A DNA stretch of 64,000 nucleotides, from positions 186,001 to 250,000 of the forward strand of contig MSJH02000840.1 of NCBI GenBank assembly GCA_001931875.2, written 5' to 3'. Shown here one piece after another: positions 33,143 through 45,367 of the stretch (within the stretch, counting starts at the first letter, position 1; the number at the start of each line of letters is the position of its first letter). Source of the DNA: Byssochlamys sp. IMV 00236. Lineage: Eukaryota > Ascomycota > Eurotiomycetes > Eurotiales > Thermoascaceae. The position numbers and the translations under genes are program-made. The notes beneath the pieces were generated by a model. It had not been told where the DNA came from. It saw only the letters and a program-made list of their open reading frames with translations, and did not search any database.

Positions 33143-35242
33143 TCAACACTTTAATCGAATACCCGCTCTTAACTCCTCTTCTCGAACCTCAAACATGACT
33201 TGTACGCCCACAAAGAGTACCACACACGAAGAGATCAAGTAAACAATGCCGGAATACGAGCCTAGAATGCCACTTAGGAGACCCTTTAGTCCGTCTAAAC
33301 CGAGAGCGAATCCGACCAGGTTGGCTATCATCATCATGAGAACGTTTCCGACGGCGCCGATTCCAGATAGAACTCGGTAGGCGGTGGGTCGTGACTGCCA
33401 TCGGTTTGCAGGGAAGAGGAGACCGGCGATGACTTCGGGGAGGACGAAAAGTGTGATTAGCCATCCCCACATGAGGAGACGGAGGTTGATGTCGTGCCAG
33501 AGCGCAACGAATGTGAAGACGGCGAGGAGATTGATGATCGTGCGGGCTTTGGAGCGGAAGCTCGCGGCCAATGTGGGTTTCTCGCCCGTAGAGACACGGC
33601 GACCTCCACTGCCTCCCAGGGGGATGTAGATATAGCGGACGATCCAGCGGTTGAAGGAACGGTGCCATCCACGCCAGAATGAGAGGGCGGAGTAATTGTT
33701 GGACATGCACCGGACCATGTTTTCAGGAGGGTCGATTCCGTCGACCAGTGCCCAGAGACGGAAGAAACGCCATGGAATGAGAAGCTTCAGCCAGATGATG
33801 TGTAGGTTGAAGTAGCCCAGCATGCTGAGCTGGCCGGGTGTGTATACGGACCAATCCGGGTTTGATTTCGAGATAGCCACAACGTAGATATAATGCAGGA
33901 TGAGCTCCATGGCAAGCAATGTCAGGAAGAAACGGATGCCGTAGAGGAGAGTCCGGGTCCGCGTGACTGAGGCTGGGGAATATCTCTGCTGAGAAATGTA
34001 GTCGTTGAATGTGAGGATAGGCCCGGTGAGATAAAGAGGGGAGTAGAGAATATAGGCGATGTAGTTCCTGGGGCTAAAAGCTGCCGGTTCAGCGGGGATG
34101 GCGACACGGTCACGCTCAGACAGGGCCGAGGGATCAAGTTGCTTCTTCTTATGGGCGTCAGAGATAGAACCGAGATAACAGAATGATGGGGACATACCTC
34201 GATCGGACTGCTTGAGGGGTAATCCAAGCTCCAGTAGTAGTCCATATTGAAACTGATGAGTCGCAGGACCGTGATGTTGAATAGGATCTCCCATCGCGGC
34301 ATCAATCCCCCGAGACCATCCAGCCATTCTGCCCAACGCACAAGAGCCGTTTCGTCTCCAGATACAGCTTTTGCAACATTGGCAAGAGGGTATCCTCCAC
34401 ACAATTCATTTGCGAACAGGGTGCCAACGTTGAATACCCATGTGACTTCCGGGATATACTTCCGCGGAAGCTTCGTGGCAATGTTATAGTTCAAGTACAG
34501 AATAAAGAGCACTTTGGCCGCAGAGATTCCATGCAGAGCTGTTATGAATATCAAGGCGAAGTAGTAGTCGAATGTGATCCGCTGTTTTAGACGAGCGTCT
34601 CCCGCAGCAGCAATTGTGGGCTTCGCACCTTGCGTTACAGATCGCGCGTCAACCGGGGATAGTGAATTGTACAGTCGACGGAGGAGGGGATGTAGGATCA
34701 ACAGCAGGAGGAGATATGGGATATTATCGCGGAAACTGGAGTACTGCGCATCCGAGTTGTCCTTCAGAAATAAACGTGGTTAGTGGTTTGCCACGTCGCA
34801 AGCAGAACAAGAACAGACTCACGACTTTACGCCCGGGTATCCAACCCGGAGAGAGAAGGTCAGAATATGTTGAATAAGTGGGATAACTCTCTATATGAAC
34901 AGTTCAGCGCATGTTCTTCCACTACCTCGACTTCTTTCCCCACAGCTGTTACCAACCTTGCGAAATATCAATGACCGTCTTGAACATCAACGGCACCAAG
35001 GTTATGAAGAAGAGGTAATAGACGAAGAACTCTGGCGTCTTCCATTTTGGTGGGGAGGCGCCATTGGGAAGTGAGCTGGTTCTGTTATTCTTGTCCCCAG
35101 TCGATGCTTCGGCGGTTCGCGTGTCAGGAGCCGCCTTGAGCGATGTGGTTGCAGACGCAGTGAAGCGAGTGTCCAAAGTATCGAGGGAGTAGAGCCTCCG
35201 AAGCCAATAAAGGAATTTCATCGTATCTCCAGCATCGCGCAT
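33143..35242 (-). CDS. gup1: Gup1-like membrane-bound O-acyltransferase
   Basis: Four exons on the minus strand: 34957-35242, 34823-34890, 34198-34761 and 33143-34147, for 640 aa. MBOAT family. In yeast Gup1 remodels the lipid of GPI anchors in the endoplasmic reticulum by adding a long acyl chain. The active-site His is H524 in FVALWHDI, and the conserved WRGWHRSFNRW segment lies at 464-474. Around ten hydrophobic segments run from about residue 75 to the C terminus, including FFVYYLFFITLVPLMF near the start. Joins such as VIDISQ/ESYPTYS and SSPIE/KKQLDPS are typical of Gup1 and fixed the intron borders. Intron 3 is only 50 nt. The first ~65 residues are hydrophilic. Confidence 0.93.
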
Positions 35243-35672
35243 GCGAATCCCGCGGCGGCGTATCTGTGTCGAGTGATCTGCGGAGGAGCGACTCTGGACT
35301 GTCCGGGGATGAAGCGCGCTGGCTCAGGGGCCGAGGCCTCTCATTGGCCGCGCGTTCGCCAGTAATAGATGCGCTCTCTATGATGACCCCAATATCGATA
35401 TTAACTACAGTTAACTAGCTAACTGTTGTATTTAACTGACTGATATTCAAGTACAAGACCTATATGCGGAAGAATATTATCGCTAGCCCATGTATATTGC
35501 ACCAATATAACACAATTATACTGATATCCAGCCATAGCTTATACTACCTAACTCCCATAGACGCCATCGAATGCGACGCAGTAATCGTAATGGTCATAAG
35601 AACTTCCGGTTTCCCGAGCACATACGTGCAGCATCTTCCGAGAAGACATCACAAAAATGAAAGACATAATAA
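35243..35672. other. Spacer between gup1 and the RecQ helicase gene
   Basis: 430 bp holding the gup1 promoter and the 3' region of the helicase gene. Nothing else seen. Confidence 0.5.
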
Positions 35673-38600
35673 TTAGGCTGGCATCATCTCGATTCGCGGT
35701 CCAGCGCTCTTGGAATTGCCTTTCTTCGCGAACGATGCAGAGCTATTGCCTCCTTTCGCTGCACTGGACCGAGAGCCAGAAGCCCTCTTCTTGGTACCAG
35801 AATCAGCCCCCTTCTTCCGCCATGTGCGCTTTGTAGTTCCTTTTGTCGCCGCGCGTTGTCGACCTTTCGTGGATGGTGCTGGGCTGCCTCGAGACATTAC
35901 CCGACGGGTCGAACGACTGGTAGGGGGTCGATCTTGAGGAACTGATTAGAGTAAGCATATAAGAAATGGATACAAACCCCAATGGCGATAGCTAAGCTCA
36001 CCTTCAAAATATTGACTAGTGATAGTATTGTCGAGATCGAGGTTAGAAACCCCGTCTGCGAAAAGATCGTCGTCACTGAATTCATCATCACTGCTGATGG
36101 GGATGACAGTATCGTGATTTGGATCATGCACCACACCATTATGTTCGCCTTTGAGGTCTTCGTAATGTTGCTGTGCCCCACGAATGAGCCGCAGGAACTG
36201 AGAACCATATCGTTCAACCTTGTCAGAGTCAATGCCTCCTATCGCAAGAAGTTCGCTTTCGTCTGTGGAAATAGTTAGAAACGGCATTTTCCAAGCACGT
36301 GGAACATTTGGCTCTTACTTTTAGGGAAGCGGATCGCCATGTCGCGCAAGATGCTGTCAGGGAAGGGCTGGCTCCGAAGGCCTTTCTTCATCATGATCTA
36401 GTGGAAATGTTAGACACGTGCAGACCTTCTTGTAAGAGAAGAAACTCACATCATGACACTCTTTCTTCGCACGTATCACAAAGTCTTCGACGACCATATG
36501 GTGTATACTATCCAATTCTTTCATCTTCTCATCGCCGGTGATAGGGGGCCCAACAGTATGTCGTTCCCGTCTCTCTGGCTTTCCAGCGATACGGATCCTC
36601 TCGAAGCCATCGCTGTCTTCATCCTCGGAGAGTTGAGGACCCTGCATAGCATCTGTGCCTTTTCGAGCAGCGCGGCGGCGAGATGCCGACAATATAGGAG
36701 ACGATACATTTGTGGACTGCGGGTAATCTTCTGTCGCAGCCCGCACACCGGTACCATGTTTCTTTCGTTTGGCTTTTCCGTTAGGAGAAACTCGCACTTG
36801 CAGCTTCAGTTGCTGCCGTCCGCTCTCGAAGTCTTTGGCTCTACGGCCCGGCTCGATGTATTGAATTGTGATTCCTTTCCTGACCGCGTGATTATGTTCC
36901 TTGAATGCTTCCTCACTCAATAACCGGAAGAAAAGACGTTCGACCTCTCCTAGCTCAAGATCAGACCCTGCTCCAAATTCTGGTAGGTCTCTGTGCTGAT
37001 CCTTGACCTTCTTATTCTTGACGCCACGGAAGATGTCAACACACTGAAGCAAGGTTACCCGCTCCTTGTTGTCCTTCAAGCGACGAACGAGCTTCACGGC
37101 TAACGCGGCGTGCTCGCTAAAGTCATGTGTCTCGAAAACGGCGTCTGATTTGCAATTGTCACAAGAGGAGTTGCAATCTTCCTTTCGGAATGGCTCGTTG
37201 AAGTATGCAAGAACCTGTACGCGCCTGCAGTCGCTTCGGTTTTCGCAAAACTGGACGACGTTGCGCAACATCTGATGCTGGCGGTCCTTCTGTTCCCAGC
37301 TCCCGTCTCCTTTGTCTATCATGTGCCTCAACGTACTTACATCGCGGTAACCATAATAAAGGTAACAGCCAGAGCGCTTGCCATCTCTTCCAGCGCGACC
37401 GGTCTCTTGATAGTATCCCTCAAGACTCTTGGGCATGGAATGATGAATGACAAAGCGAACATCTGGTTTGTCGATTCCCATACCGAAAGCAATCGTCGCG
37501 ACCATCACACGGCATTTTCCGGACTGCCAAAGTCTTTGCACGTTGGCCCTGGCTGACGAGTCCATGCCAGCATGATAGAACTCAGCCTTGATGCGATATT
37601 CTTTCTTGAGTTGTTCGGCAACTTTCTGGCAATCATTTCTAGAGAGACAATAAATTATGCCCGATTGGCCTTTGTAGTAAGTCGTGATGGTCTCTGCTAT
37701 GCTGGCGAGAACGTCTTTGGCACCTGCCTTTTTCCGCACTTCGTACGTCAGATTCGGCCGATTGAAGCTTTGCAGAAAGATTTCACAGCCTCTCATGCCG
37801 AGATTATGCATGACATCGACCTTCACGTTTTCAGTGGCTGTCGCTGTAAGAGCCATTACTGGCACCCCGGGAAACTGAGATCTGACTTCACCCAGTTCCT
37901 TGTAGTCTGGCCGAAAATCATGGCCCCATTGACTTACGCAGTGTGCTTCATCGATCACGATCCGTGCAAGCTTCTGTCTCCGATGAAGCGTCAACAAGCA
38001 ATCGACGAGTCGTTTGTTCTTGTTGATCATCTCGGGAGTAATGTAGAGTAGCTGGATAAGCTTCTCCGCGCTAGAGCTAGCTAGAGTCTGCATTAGCCAG
38101 TTCCGATGATCTGCCTCTACCTCCCCGTTGATAAAGAAGGCCTTGATATCCAGCCGTTTCAGATGAGAGACCTGATCTTCCATCAAGCTGAGAAGGGGTG
38201 ATATCACGATAGTGACACCCTTGGTGCGACCACTATTGATAACGGAGGGCAGTTGATAACATAGAGATTTACCCCCTCCAGTAGGCATGAGGACAAATGT
38301 ATCTTTGCCGCCGAGAGTCGCGTTGATGGCTTCGAGTTGATTTGGACGGAAGCCGCGCAGGTGGAAACGGTCCCTCATAACCGCCTTCACATCCTTCGAC
38401 CACGGATGAGACATCATTAAAGCAGGATCGGCACTTGGCTTCTTTGCTGATGACAATTTAGTGGCGTTACCCGAAGTCTCTGCAAAGACTTTGCGGTTCT
38501 GCACTGGAAGATCGTCGTCTGAAGAGAATCCGGTATCGAGATCCTCGGCAGCTTGTAGCATAGCCTCATCATTTGCGTCTAGATCGAACTCATCCATCCC

Positions 38601-40590
38601 CCGACCTATAGGTTCTGGGGTTCCCATATTTCGCGTGAAAATCTCCTCGTCAATCATAAAATCATCGTCATCGGCATACTGAGTCTCGCGGTCTTCGAAT
38701 GCGGAACCGGCTGTGTACCGTGCGTGAGACGACATTTCCGTGCTGGAACGAATTGCATCTTTGGAGCGGCTCTGAAAGTTGGACGCTTGAAGAGCGGGAG
38801 CAGTCGACACTGGTGACCGCGTTTTCGGTTCAAGATTTCGCTCCGTGAAACTGCTTTGTCCCTTGTCAGGTTGGGTATGTTTGCTAAACGGCTGCGTAGC
38901 CTCCACCAAGACGTCCTGCTCTGACGTTCTGGCCGGCAAGGAATCGCTCTCATGGGCGCCAAAAACATCAACAGTTTGCAGCAAGCTCGATATCCTGTCT
39001 TCAATGGCATTCAGCTCTTGTGCAATTGATCGACTCTTTGCAAGCTCTGCGGCCTGGTCGGATAGGTCGCCGCCTTGTTTAATGATCTCTATCATCGCCT
39101 TTTTGAGTTCATCCTTCTGTGAGGCGAACTTATCATGTGCAGCTTTCTCATTCCGCAATTGTTCGACTGCATTGGCCTTGGCAATGAGCATCCTGTTCTG
39201 GGCCATTAAGTCGTCGACTGAGTCGCCTACCATAGCTCGGTGGTATATGATCTGGGCATTCGCTTCCTTACTGGCCTCGAACGTCTTAATGAGTCCGTCA
39301 AGTTTCTGCGAAGACATGTCCAGGAACTTTGTCACGTCGTCGTCTCTACTCTCTTGAGTGCTTGGGGTAACTGGAGAAGGCAAGGTCTGCAAATAGCTGA
39401 TCTTTGTTGCACTTTCATGCGCCTTCGCGGTGGACTGGTGCCGAGATACCGTAGCCGCTAATAAATTATTGTCCGTGACGCCTGATTCATCCTTCTGCTT
39501 TTTGGGCCTAGGTCCTGCCTTGCCTAAAGAGCCATTGCTGGTCGAAGCGCGTTGAGAAAAGCTTGGATGCAATACATCGTCTGAATGAAGTTCCACAATC
39601 TCCGAGTCAGTAGCCACTCCGTCGAATTCCTCATCATCCGAGTCTGCAATCACTCGCTTCGAGCCAGCGCGGCGAGGGAGGTCAGGCGTTTTCCTCTTAA
39701 CGCCCAATTTCCCAGGTGACTGGCTTTCCTTCTTAGACAATGTCCGCTTTCGTGGACTAGGAGATGCCGGGGCCTGGAAGTCCTCGAAGTTGTCTTGAAG
39801 CTCATTCTTAGTACCTGATTTCGGAGAAAGGATGCGAGGATTGGTCTTCTTTGGCGATAAGAGGTCGGATGTATATTCATCGCTCTTTCTCTTTTTCCCT
39901 CGCTTTTCGGTGGGTTCCGCGCGGGATGCGAAGTCCTCCCTCCAGATACGACGTGCTTCACCAAACGCTTCGATTGTGCTGGAAGAAGCATCTTCGTCGA
40001 ATTCGCCGGTCAGATCGATTTCATCGATATCGGCGATTGGCGATTTGACGTAAGGCAACGGTGAGCGGCGAGGGAGCTGTTTCTTGACACTGGCTTGAGA
40101 GGATGATCGCTTAGAGTTATCGGCATGATCTATTGACATAAATGTCCATATTAGAGTTGTCCAAATGCATTTATCTATGGACGTCCGAACCTTTGAGAGA
40201 ATAACGATCCTCTACGCGCAGCGCACTATGCATAGAATGCTCATTACCATTCACAGTCGGGGTTCTTGGACTGCTTGACGATAGCAGTCGAGGCTTCGTC
40301 GCTGATTGAGGGGCGAATTGAAGCCTTGCCATATCGGTATCGGTTCTCAATCGATCGCCATCGTTGTCAATGTCCCCCACCCCAAGCTCTGTAGGGTTAT
40401 CGAGCTGTACCACTTGTGGATCTACTGTCGCTGGGACGAATAGTTCAGAGTCCGGCTGTGATTGCTTCAGTTCCGTTCTCGTAGCAGCTGAGCAATTCTC
40501 CGACTGTTTCGGTAGCTGGAGGGTAGGATATAGCGACGGACCGCGATGCAGCAACCAGGTCAAATGCTGCTTCAAATTGTTCCTAGTCAT
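35673..40590 (-). CDS. SGS1: RecQ-family DNA helicase (BLM/Sgs1 type)
   Basis: Five exons on the minus strand: 40191-40590, 36450-40129, 36319-36397, 36002-36262 and 35673-35932, giving 1559 aa. It unwinds DNA 3' to 5' and acts in recombination, replication-fork repair and crossover control; the Aspergillus nidulans member is MusN. Order of parts: a long disordered acidic N terminus to about residue 710, Walker A GGGKS near 750, DEAH box (VIDEAHCVSQW) near 860, helicase motif VI with QETGRAGRDG, then the zinc-binding cysteines (CRRVQVLAYF to CDNC) near 1100. A winged-helix RQC region and an HRDC domain (from DSIHHMVVEDF through SELLAIGGIDSDKVERYG) follow. The tail from ~1470 is basic and Ser/Gly-rich and may be a DNA-binding or nuclear-localisation segment. 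The gene is divergent from the kelch gene across 391 bp with cell-cycle-type sites. Confidence 0.94.
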
Positions 40591-40722
40591 AGAGACGGTT
40601 CATTTCCCGAATCCCATGCTCTGCTCCCCTCTGTCCGTTGGCATGGGTCTGTTGTTCGTCGACTTGGATGATGATTCTGTCGACAATCATAGTACATAAC
40701 AATACCGAGAGGAGTCCAGTGG

Positions 40723-40728
40723 ACGCGT
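40723..40728. promoter_or_regulatory. MCB element ACGCGT
   Basis: Exact MluI cell-cycle box, palindromic, 133 bp upstream of the RecQ helicase start. In yeasts MBF drives G1/S expression of DNA replication and repair genes through this site, so it fits a RecQ helicase. A GCGCGTTTG sequence follows 8 bp later. Confidence 0.45.
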
Positions 40729-40742
40729 GCTGGGCGCGTTTG

Positions 40743-40753
40743 CACGTGACGTC
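40743..40753. promoter_or_regulatory. Overlapping E-box and CRE (CACGTGACGTC)
   Basis: CACGTG at 40743-40748 overlaps TGACGTC at 40747-40753, combining a bHLH site with a bZIP/CREB-type site inside the divergent promoter. Confidence 0.45.
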
Positions 40754-40981
40754 GCGGCGCGGGCAACGGCGGGGCGGAAAAGCGACGAGAACACAGTGGG
40801 ATGTCCATAGTGGGGAAATATTGGCTTGGATGGCCGCAATGGAAAGGTTTTAAAGAGACGGAACTATCTTTCAGATCTGGGGTTTCTCAGTAAGATACCG
40901 ACGAGAAATATAAGAGAATATATCCCACTCCGTATATTTGGCGCTTTGATTCTGTCTCCTGGGTAGTATCTCTCGCCCAAC

Positions 40982-43121
40982 ATGGGCAAAAAAGATAAAA
41001 AGTCCGCGGAGAAGAAAGCACGGGTCGCCGCGAAGCAGTCCAAGAAGGCCGCACAGAAAGAGAAGAAGAACAAGACAAAGGGCCGCGGAGACGATAGTGA
41101 TGCTGAAGATGTCGATCTTGACGCTGTCCTTGCAGCCTATGCTGAGGAGCAGGCGAAATTTCTCAAGGTCACTGAAGTGGTCTCAGGCCCGCCCTCCCCA
41201 CGTTCTTCCTGCACATTGATCGCTTCCCCCGCAAATCGAAACGAACTGATGCTATTTGGAGGCGAATATTTTGATGGAGCCCTAGCCAATTTCTACAACA
41301 ACCTCTTTGTTTATCTGATAGACAGGGGTGAATGGAGAGAGGTGACCAGTCCAAACAGCCCACTGCCCCGTAGTGGGCATGCATGGTGCCGTGGTGGAAA
41401 TGCTGGTGGCATATACTTGTTTGGAGGTGGGTATAGCTCTGATTCTCCTCGTATTCCCAATTTATGCTTGAGACTGATGACAATATAGGAGAATTCTCCT
41501 CTCCTAAACAGGGTACTTTCTATCATTACAATGACTTTTGGAATCTGGATCCCGCCACAAGGGAGTGGACTAGAGTTGAGACTAAAGGAAAAGGCCCTCC
41601 TGCCAGAAGTGGCCATCGAATGACTTACTTCAAGGTATATCTACTCTAAAACGAATGGTCACGTTTGAATATTCTAGACGATTACTAACCTTCAGATAGA
41701 ACTATATAATTCTCTTTGGCGGTTTCCAGGATACGTCCCAGCAGACAAAATATCTGCAAGATCTATGGCTCTATGACACACAAAAGTTCACCTGGTATAA
41801 CCCAACATTGCCACCGGCATCTCAGAAGCCGGACCCTCGATCCTCGTTCTCCTTTTTGCCCCATGAATCTGGAGCTGTGCTGTACGGCGGGTATTCTCGT
41901 GTGAAAGCCACGACGTCTGTCGGCGGAAAGCAAGGGAAAGGCGGGCCTCAGAGAATGACCTTGAAGCCTATGGTCCACCAGGATACCTGGCTTCTTCGAA
42001 TCACACCTCCTGCAGCTGATGCGCCTGCCTCAGCTGGTCCAACCGTGCGTTGGGAACGGAGAAAAAAGCCGGCCAACCCACCAAACCCACCCCGTGCCGG
42101 TGCAACAATGGCTTACCACAAAGGTCGCGGCATCATGTTTGGTGGTGTTCATGATGTCGAACTCAGTGAGGAAGGAATTGACAGCGAGTTCTTCGACACT
42201 CTCTTAGCATGGAATACGGACAGAAACCGCTTCTTCCCGATGGCCCTGCGACGTCCAAGGGCGCCTGGCAAGAAACAGCCTGTGGCCAAGTCTAGGAATC
42301 GTGGTAAGGAGGATGAGGAAGAATTGCTGCGGAACCTAGCAGCTCTCGAAGCTAAGGGAACGATGCGGAGGGAGGAGCTTGATGAGATCGATGTTGCTGT
42401 TCCAAAGAGTGAAGAGCCAGCCGAGCCTGAAAAAGAGGCTATCGTGCGTTTCGAAATGCCACACCCAAGATTCAACGCCCAGCTGGCCGTTCAAGACGAT
42501 ACGCTGTTCATCTTTGGCGGGACGTACGAGAGGGGTGATCAGGAATTCACGTTCAATGACATGTATTCCATTGATCTAGTTAAGCTTGACGGTGTCAAGG
42601 AAATATTCTTCAAGGAGCCCGATAACTGGAACGCCAAGGACGTAGAGGAGAGCGAAGACGAGGAAGACGAGGACGAAGACGATGAGGATGAGGAAGAGGG
42701 TGAAGAGGATGAAGATGTCGCATCTGCAGACGGCGCTTCCACAGCCCCAACTGAAGTTACCGTTCCCTCGGTAACTCGTGAAGTGGAACAACTCGAGATT
42801 GAGGAGCAGGAAACAGAGCCGGCTGTCAAGGATTCGCGTCCCCAACCACGACCGTTCGAGAGCTTGAGGGAGTTCTTCTCTCGGACTTCCGAGGAGTGGC
42901 AGAAGATCATCATGGACAAGTTACAGGAGAGAAATGGTACAGTTGACAAGTCAGTCAAGGAGCTCCGCAAAGAGGCGTTTGATCTTGCGGAAGAGAAGTG
43001 GTGGGATAGCAGAGAGGAAGTCATGGCATTGGAAGATGAACAGGAAGCAGCTGGTATTGGTGAAGTTGTTAGTATCGCTGACAGGGGCGATAATGTTGGT
43101 GGTGCAGGCCGTCGGAGATGA
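40982..43121 (+). CDS. Kelch-repeat protein with C-terminal DUF4110 (Kel3/KLHDC4-like)
   Basis: Three exons: 40982-41426, 41489-41634 and 41700-43121, for 670 aa. Residues 1-45 are Lys-rich. Kelch blades follow from about residue 70 to 420, with repeated LFGG or MFGG cores and RSGH signatures (LMLFGGEYFDG, IYLFGGEF, IILFGGFQD, GAVLYGGYS, GIMFGGVHD, LFIFGGTYE), building a beta-propeller. A Glu/Asp tract sits near residues 555-585. The C-terminal segment from about residue 617 (SLREFFSRTSEEW, then LRKEAFDLAEEKWWDSREEV) matches DUF4110. Intron 2 ends after a TACTAAC branch site and its acceptor was chosen to restore the NYIILFGGF blade. Function is poorly known; the propeller suggests a protein-binding scaffold. 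Confidence 0.92.
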
Positions 43122-43221
43122 CCCTGAAAGTTATGATGCATCTTCTAAAGTACATAAATCTGCATGATATCCACGATATTTGAAATTGTTATTCTTGGGG
43201 TCGACTCTCGGATTCGTCTTT

Positions 43222-44754
43222 CTATTTCTTTTGCTCATTCTCTTCCAAAATGCTCTGCAAAACACCAGTTACAATCTCAAAATCCCTCTGTTCATCTACC
43301 CTCCAATTTGAAATCGCAATCCTGCATGCCGGCCTCCCTTCCCACACAGTTCCTGACACGAATATCTTTGATGTTGCATTAATATTCTTCGCCAGCTCCC
43401 CATTGAGGCGCTCATCTTGAGCACTGAATAGCACGACCATATAAGTATTCTGCAGCAGTTCCTTCTTACTTCCATAGGTTGGTAAGACAGTATATGCAGG
43501 ATGGTCGAATAGCCATGTAGAGATCATTCTCGCGAGTCGGATTTGCCGCTTCAGCATTTCCCTGTAGCCACTCTTTCCGTACGATATCAGGGAAGAGTAT
43601 AGCGGAAGGGCCCTGAAGCGTCTCGAATTCTCGATTCCGATATTCAGCGGAGATGGAATGGCGATTCCTGACGACTCACCAGAGCTCAGGTATGCCGCGT
43701 TAGCATTCTGAAAGACATTTCCCGCGACATGGGCGTGTCGACAGAGAAAGAAACCACAGTCGTAGGGTACATTGAGCAATTTATGTCCATCTCCAGTAAT
43801 GGAGTCCGCCAGCTCCAGACCTTCGCATCCCGCTTTGATTGATGAGAATTCCGGTGTGTCTTCAAGAATTCGCCCAAATATACCGAACGCTCCGTCGACG
43901 TGGATCCAGGCACCATATTTATCGCAGAGCCTTCTGATTTCTTTCATCTGGTCGATACCCCTCGTTGCGAAACGCCCCGTATTGACTTCTCCACATGATA
44001 TGGCCACAATACTGGCTGTTTCAGGTTGAGCTAATTCTTCTTCAAGCAACGCCATGTCGAATTGCAGGGGATCATCCTTGACGCAGACATTCTTCACGTT
44101 GGCACGACCAATACCTAATATGCCCGCCGCTTTACCAACTGATGAATGAGGCATTGTTGAAAGCACCTGAAATCGCGAAAGCCCTGCTGCCTTGAGGACC
44201 TCAAGATAGCCATGTTCTCCCATGCTCTTCACAGAGCTTCCCTTTTGTTCTGCAGCAGTGCGCAGAACAAACTCCCTTCCACACGCCAGGCCCATGATAT
44301 TACTCGCAGTTGCACCTGTAGTAAAGGTGCCATTTTTCCACTGCTGCCGATCTAACTTTAATAAATCCGTAAGAAGCCCCAATGCAGCGTTTTCAACATC
44401 CGTCACTATAGAATGATTGGGCAAGTGGACTTGGACATTCTGGTCATAGGCGGAGACGACGTTGTCCGCGAAGAGTGCTGCCGGTGTCGTTCCTCCGGTC
44501 ACGAACCCATAATAATTGGGACTGATGCTTCCACCGTTGAAGCCTGGCACAATATCCTCGAGGATATGACTCTGTGTTTCCCCGAAGCCTATCCCATCTT
44601 CCACAAGAGATGTCTTGAGAGACTTTCTCGCTCGGTCCAAACTATCAGCGCTGGGGAGAACACCAGATTCCCAAGGACCCAACGCTGTTCTCCAGAGTTG
44701 CTGTTGGATAGCTGCCTGATCTTTGAGAATTCTGGTAGTATGTTCCGCATCCAT
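43222..44754 (-). CDS. PLP-dependent group II amino-acid decarboxylase family
   Basis: Single exon, 510 aa. The PLP-binding lysine is K325 in TGDGHKLLNVP; H203 (MPHSSVGKAAG) should stack on the cofactor and D287 (WIHVDGAFG) should bind the pyridine nitrogen. ASNIMGLACGRE at 150-161 is the usual phosphate-pocket region. The family decarboxylates aromatic amino acids, histidine or glutamate, and fungal members have many substrates, so the substrate cannot be read from sequence. No targeting signal is visible. The gene converges with the kelch gene with a 100-bp gap and is divergent from the prolyl aminopeptidase across 613 bp. A shared role with that peptidase in amino-acid turnover is possible but only inference. 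Confidence 0.9.
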   Translation of the reverse strand: MDAEHTTRILKDQAAIQQQLWRTALGPWESGVLPSADSLDRARKSLKTSLVEDGIGFGETQSHILEDIVPGFNGGSISPNYYGFVTGGTTPAALFADNVVSAYDQNVQVHLPNHSIVTDVENAALGLLTDLLKLDRQQWKNGTFTTGATASNIMGLACGREFVLRTAAEQKGSSVKSMGEHGYLEVLKAAGLSRFQVLSTMPHSSVGKAAGILGIGRANVKNVCVKDDPLQFDMALLEEELAQPETASIVAISCGEVNTGRFATRGIDQMKEIRRLCDKYGAWIHVDGAFGIFGRILEDTPEFSSIKAGCEGLELADSITGDGHKLLNVPYDCGFFLCRHAHVAGNVFQNANAAYLSSGESSGIAIPSPLNIGIENSRRFRALPLYSSLISYGKSGYREMLKRQIRLARMISTWLFDHPAYTVLPTYGSKKELLQNTYMVVLFSAQDERLNGELAKNINATSKIFVSGTVWEGRPACRIAISNWRVDEQRDFEIVTGVLQSILEENEQKK

Positions 44755-45367
44755 TATTGGATCCTGTCTATAAACGAGATCAACTCGGTGGTTTTGAAAG
44801 AGAATGGTGAGTCATTTATATACTTTCGAAGTTAGCCATTTCGAGAAGGTAATCTTAGCGCTTCAGTGATTTCAGCCTAAAGGTCGGAATGCGACTCTAG
44901 CCCTAGTCGTGGTAGGATTGACAACTGCATCTTCGTTGCATATGTCACCAAATGATGAATGTGAGACTAACAACCGAATCTGTCTGCAACGGCAAACCGC
45001 TACTTAACTTAAAGACGTGGTAAGTCCATCAAAACAAAAACTGCATCAATTGTGTAAAGTAGATATCTCTACCGCTCGACTCACATTCGAGATATTTCAA
45101 GGTGTGATCGCTTATCCCCGCCTCCCCGCGATCTTTGGTGGCGGCGTACTCCGTTTCACTCTACTCTAGGAAGTCTAGGTAGCTGGCTAGCTCTGATTGT
45201 CTTCAGCAGAGTTGCTCGGGGCCCCACCCGCAATTGTTCAGACCGACAACTTCCTAGAGACCATAACACAGGACAATTGACGCGAAAGTCCTGTATCTAT
45301 ATGATTTGAATGGCCAAATAACCATTCCGAGAGCCTATATCATATTCTTCACTGAAGTGGGCACAAC
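44755..45367. promoter_or_regulatory. Divergent spacer of the decarboxylase and prolyl aminopeptidase genes
   Basis: 613 bp between two start codons facing apart, so it should hold both promoters. It contains GTACTCCGTT at 45147-45156, close to the 9-mer found elsewhere in intergenic DNA. No other clear site. Confidence 0.45.

Larger units (their letters stand above)
40591..40981. promoter_or_regulatory. Divergent promoter of the RecQ and kelch genes
   Basis: 391 bp between facing-away start codons. It carries a GC-rich core at 40720-40785 with an MCB-type ACGCGT and an overlapping CACGTG/TGACGTC pair; both are listed separately. Confidence 0.6.

Noticed and set aside
37572..38051. 159-codon plus-strand frame
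   Set aside because: Antisense to the RecQ helicase core, whose motifs are intact on the other strand.
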